Source of the DNA: NP936 sp002726085
GTDB lineage: Bacteria; Acidobacteriota; Vicinamibacteria; Vicinamibacterales; UBA8438
DNA length: 64,000 bases
Assembly (NCBI GenBank): GCA_036012905.1
Contig: DASCQF010000093.1
Location: forward strand, 1-64,000
Direction of reading: 5' to 3'
Shown here: positions 61,317 to 64,000 of the stretch, in pieces
How positions within the stretch are numbered: the first letter of the stretch is position 1
Layout of the letters: the number at the start of each line of letters is the position of its first letter
The notes under the pieces: model-generated
Databases searched by the model: none
The model's input: only the letters and a program-made list of their open reading frames with translations
What the model was told of the DNA's origin: nothing
Made by a program: the position numbers and the translations under genes

Positions 61317-62363
61317 CTATCGATAGCGATCATAGAACGAGAGACTCCGCAGGCTAACCTGGCTGGTCAGCATCTCCCGCTGGTATTCGCCGGTCGCGTG
61401 ATGCGCCTTGTACGAGCGCGCGGACAGCGCGATGTTGGCTTTTCGGATCTGAGATTCGGAATTCGGGGCGACCGCTTCATCCACCCCGGACGGGTTCGTA
61501 ACCCCGTCAACGAGATCGTAGGTGAGCTGCAGTCTCTCGACCTCCATGGCCACCGGCCGTGGTTCGCCATCGTTGACGATGCGCATCAGACGCGGGGACT
61601 CTGACACCGAGTCGTCGATGTAGTAGGTGGTCATCCAGATGCGCGTGGCGGTGGTCGGCGGAAACGACGACGGCCCGTCCATGAGCTGCATGATCGTGCC
61701 GGCCAGGGCCGCGCGCTGGTTCACGTTCATCGAGTCGGAGGTGCCAAAAGTCACTGTCTGCTCTCCGCTCACCGACGTGATCATCTGCACCGCGTGTCCC
61801 ATGGCATTCGAGAACATGATCAGATCCCCGGCCTCGAGCCCGTTACTCCGCAGGGTGATGTCGGTGCCCGCATCGACAGTCATCGTCGAGCCGTTGGCGG
61901 CGACGTCAGCGAGCGGCGTCTGGTCCAGGTCGAGCGTGGAATCGGCCGAAAGGATGGTCACGAGGTCACTGGCCTGTCCGAGCACGGTGGCGCCGAGTGC
62001 GTTGCCCGTGGTAACCGCCGAGATGACCTGTGAACCAGCCGGAAACGTCAGCGACCCTGGGCCCGGTCTATGCACCGCCGTGGCGCCGCTGCCATTCGGA
62101 ATCGGACCGCCGCCGGTTGGAATTCCCTGAGCCGCCTGCATGAAGTCGCGCGTCATCTCGTTCATCGCGGTCCGGACGTTGTGATGCATCTCCGACGAGA
62201 GGCCAGCGCTCTCTTGCATCATCAAGCCGCTGTCGAGGGCCCCTGACGCCGAGGCAAGGGCAACGAGCGCGAGCAGGGTCGTAATCATGACCTCCATCAA
62301 ACTGACACCCGACTCGCTCGAATATGACTGCCGCATTCGTTCCACACGGATCGAGTTCGCCAT
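61317..62363 (-). CDS. pilW: PilW-like minor pilin
   Basis: A 348-residue prepilin. The type III signal is SESGVSLMEVMITTLLALVAL (Gly at about residue 19, Glu +5), cut by PilD. The remainder is a globular extracellular domain without recognised catalytic sites. It lies 24 bp downstream of pilV in the fimT-pilV-pilW-pilX order typical of type IV pili. Confidence 0.86.
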   Translation of the reverse strand: MANSIRVERMRQSYSSESGVSLMEVMITTLLALVALASASGALDSGLMMQESAGLSSEMHHNVRTAMNEMTRDFMQAAQGIPTGGGPIPNGSGATAVHRPGPGSLTFPAGSQVISAVTTGNALGATVLGQASDLVTILSADSTLDLDQTPLADVAANGSTMTVDAGTDITLRSNGLEAGDLIMFSNAMGHAVQMITSVSGEQTVTFGTSDSMNVNQRAALAGTIMQLMDGPSSFPPTTATRIWMTTYYIDDSVSESPRLMRIVNDGEPRPVAMEVERLQLTYDLVDGVTNPSGVDEAVAPNSESQIRKANIALSARSYKAHHATGEYQREMLTSQVSLRSLSFYDRYR

Positions 62364-62387
62364 GTTCGTGACCTCTTGTCTGGCCGC

Positions 62388-62936
62388 CTAGGCGAACGAC
62401 GACATATAGGTCGACAGCGTGTAGGTCCGCGCACCGTCACCCTGCGGGTAAGTGATCGTCACTCTGACTTCACGAAGGTTTGGGGTGATGGCAAGAATCT
62501 CGACCCTCCGTGTGAAGCCCGTCAGCGGGATCTGTCGGTCGTCGCCCGTGCCGACGAGGTTGTCCGCGCCAGGCAGCGACATCTGCTCAACGGCGCCGTC
62601 GTCATTGGTGTTGACGAGGCCATCGGGACCGGGCACACGGATCGCCTGGTCGCCGTCCAGAAAGATCCCGCCATCCGACTGGTTCCGGACCTGCGCCCAG
62701 GAAACGATGCGCGTGTCGCGCGACGTGAAGACGCTTTCGATCGTCTCGACCGCCTTCTGCTTGGCAAGCGGAATATTCGAGCTCGCCTGCAGGTTCAGCA
62801 AGCCCTGCGAGAACACTGCGGCTATGGCAAGGAGACCGACCGAGAGCAGCCCGAGCGAAAAAATGGTCTCCATCAGCATGAAGCCGCTCTCGCCGTTCGC
62901 TCGGGCTCTCGATGAGATCTGGGGACGGTTAGTCAT
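62388..62936 (-). CDS. pilV: PilV-like minor pilin
   Basis: A 182-residue prepilin with signal NGESGFMLMETIFSLGLLSV (cleavage after Gly at about residue 18, Glu +5). The C-terminal part is beta-rich (RVEILAITPNLREVRVTIT). The ATG at 62936 lies 14 bp after the fimT stop. It should help initiate pilus assembly with FimT, PilW and PilX. Confidence 0.86.
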   Translation of the reverse strand: MTNRPQISSRARANGESGFMLMETIFSLGLLSVGLLAIAAVFSQGLLNLQASSNIPLAKQKAVETIESVFTSRDTRIVSWAQVRNQSDGGIFLDGDQAIRVPGPDGLVNTNDDGAVEQMSLPGADNLVGTGDDRQIPLTGFTRRVEILAITPNLREVRVTITYPQGDGARTYTLSTYMSSFA

Positions 62937-62950
62937 CCTCCATACCGCCG

Positions 62951-63520
62951 TCATTCGAGCCACTGCGTACCATCCCATCGATAGGCCCTCGAACGTCCCG
63001 TACCACCGAAGATCGTGACAGCACGTTGTGAGCTCGGCTGGCCCTGGATCGCCAGGAAGATGTTGCCGCTCGAGAACGCGCCGTCCTCGTCGACGAAATG
63101 GCCGTTCGAGAGGAATCTCGAGGTCTGTCCGGTGAAGGACACTGGGCCGGTGATGCCAAAGCCATCCGGCGTGTCGGGCACCGACGAGAACCTGTGGAAC
63201 TCGACGTTCCCTTCCAGGAAGTACTGGTTCACCGTCGTCATGCCGCTCGGGATCTCCCACCGGATAGTCCGGATTTCGTTGGGCGCGATGAACTGCACCT
63301 CCATCGAACGCCGCTGACTGATCGCCAGGTCTCGCGCCAGCCGAAGCTGGGCCCTGACCTGCTGCATCCCGGCATTGCCCTTCATCGCCTGACTGGCCGA
63401 CGAGAAGCCCACCGCGGTAATTCCAGACAGGATCGACATGATGCTGATCGAGATCAGAAGCTCTGAAAGGGTGAAGCCGCGAGAGGAAGCGACGTGGGGC
63501 AGAAGTTGAACTTGCTTCAT
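62951..63520 (-). CDS. fimT: FimT/GspH-type minor pilin
   Basis: A 189-residue prepilin with the classical signal SSRGFTLSELLISISIMSILSGI (cleavage before Phe15, Glu +5) and a GspH/FimT-type globular domain (QLRLARDLAISQRRSMEVQF). FimT proteins can bind DNA in natural transformation, but the specific electropositive motif cannot be confirmed here. First gene of the pilin operon, directly downstream of a sigma-54-type promoter. Confidence 0.88.
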   Translation of the reverse strand: MKQVQLLPHVASSRGFTLSELLISISIMSILSGITAVGFSSASQAMKGNAGMQQVRAQLRLARDLAISQRRSMEVQFIAPNEIRTIRWEIPSGMTTVNQYFLEGNVEFHRFSSVPDTPDGFGITGPVSFTGQTSRFLSNGHFVDEDGAFSSGNIFLAIQGQPSSQRAVTIFGGTGRSRAYRWDGTQWLE

Positions 63521-63547
63521 CGATGGGCTTCTCCGTGCTCAATTGAC

Positions 63548-63562
63548 GCAACTGTGGTGCCA
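63548..63562 (-). promoter_or_regulatory. Sigma-54-type promoter of the minor pilin operon
   Basis: On the minus strand TGGCAC-N5-TTGC matches the -24/-12 consensus core with correct spacing. The expected start lies about 16 bp before the fimT ATG. The rest of 63521-63845 holds no gene that I can see. Confidence 0.65.
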
Positions 63563-63650
63563 TGGGCGGTTGGAAGGGAATAAGTTCCTTAAACGACCTA
63601 CCCAAGCCTCCTTATAGTCAATCGTCCTGTGCCAAGAAGTACTGGACTCA

Positions 63651-63666
63651 ATTACAATTTTGTAAT
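63651..63666. promoter_or_regulatory. Palindrome ATTACA-N4-TGTAAT upstream of the pilin promoter
   Basis: Exact 6-bp inverted arms lie about 90 bp upstream of the sigma-54-type box, a usual enhancer distance. It could be the site of an activator such as a PilR-type regulator, or serve the divergent sigma-factor gene. Confidence 0.4.
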
Positions 63667-63845
63667 CGCATCTCCAGTTTGGTCCACGGTGAAGACCCAT
63701 GTCTCGAGGCGATTCGAGCCATCTGACCCCCCCAGGCAGAATCGGGCCGGCCAGGAACTGTGACATGGCGAAGACGCTCCAGGAGACAGACCGTTGCGCA
63801 GTTCCCATTGGTGCATCGGGTAGACCGGGGGAGTAACATCGGAGG

Positions 63846-64000
63846 GTGCTGCTGGGAACGCTCATCGACCCATCCGACGCCGGGTGGGGACGAACACCGA
63901 CCGAGGACCGGGTCGTAGATCGGGAGACCGTCCAGCGAATGGCCGAAGGAGAAGGGGATGCGCTGGCCTCGGCCTACGACCGTCACATTCGCGCGGTGTA
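63846..64000 (+). CDS. ECF RNA polymerase sigma factor, N-terminal part (cut by the window edge)
   Basis: Fifty-one residues are visible before the window ends. VQRMAEGEGDALASAYDRHIRAVY is the start of sigma region 2 of an ECF-type factor, preceded by about 30 residues of variable sequence. Start GTG at 63846 is tentative, with GGAGG very close and another GGGGGAG further upstream. It is divergent from the pilin operon. Confidence 0.7.
   Translation, partial: MLLGTLIDPSDAGWGRTPTEDRVVDRETVQRMAEGEGDALASAYDRHIRAV

Overview
This is a 64 kb high-GC bacterial chromosomal segment, densely coding on both strands, with no rRNA, tRNA, CRISPR or phage genes that I could see. The gene families (M1 peptidase, DUF2339, BON proteins, a PlpD-like patatin with an outer-membrane barrel, FixL/FixJ-like two-component pair, PQQ-type propeller, secreted proteins with no known function, FimT/PilV/PilW/PilX pilins) and the GC-rich dispersed repeats suggest a Gram-negative bacterium of the Acidobacteriota, perhaps Vicinamibacteria. 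That placement is inference from gene content, not a phylogeny.

Layout. 0-5.6 kb: secreted M1 peptidase and two membrane proteins. 5.7-7.2 kb: head-to-head fragments of a HEAT/cyclic-nucleotide-binding protein. 7.3-18.6 kb: BON protein, secreted kinase-like protein, Omp85-like barrel, enolase, PAS kinase and FixJ-type regulator, patatin/barrel protein, MsrA. 18.7-23.7 kb: deaminase, macrodomain protein, a SelW-like selenoprotein candidate, SoxCD-like pair, VapBC-like pair, methyltransferase. 23.7-24.9 kb: degraded nucleotidyltransferase module and a cluster of MITE-like elements. 24.9-36.3 kb: gamma-glutamyltransferase, transketolase-like enzyme, DUF255 and DUF4149 proteins, an OsmC-like selenoprotein candidate, PLP decarboxylase, TrkH and TrkA. 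36.7-39.3 kb: anion permease and MadLM-type transporter, bracketed by inverted repeats. 39.5-42.3 kb: modABC and a divergent molybdate-type regulator. 42.5-49.5 kb: secreted redox and hypothetical proteins, SRAP protein. 49.5-55.1 kb: histidine operon hisIGDBHFA behind a complete-looking attenuator. 55.2-58.6 kb: methyltransferase, acyltransferase, dehalogenase-like protein, cupredoxin. 58.8-63.5 kb: minor pilin operon behind a sigma-54-type promoter. The right edge cuts an ECF sigma factor gene.

Most notable signals. (1) Two unrelated genes, a SelW/Rdx-like and an OsmC-like protein, carry in-frame TGA at the redox Cys position, each followed at 22-25 nt by a hairpin loop with G in its first two bases; together they argue that this organism decodes UGA as selenocysteine. 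Conventional gene calling would truncate both. (2) The his operon has a 23-codon leader peptide with five His codons, alternative pairings and a terminator. (3) About nineteen intergenic arrays of 7-bp tandem repeats with conserved flanks are scattered through the window; three have been absorbed in frame into the C-termini of HisI, HisD and HisF. (4) A MITE-like family ends precisely at the TAG stop codon of five genes, and a near-identical inverted pair frames the 2.6 kb anion-transport cassette.
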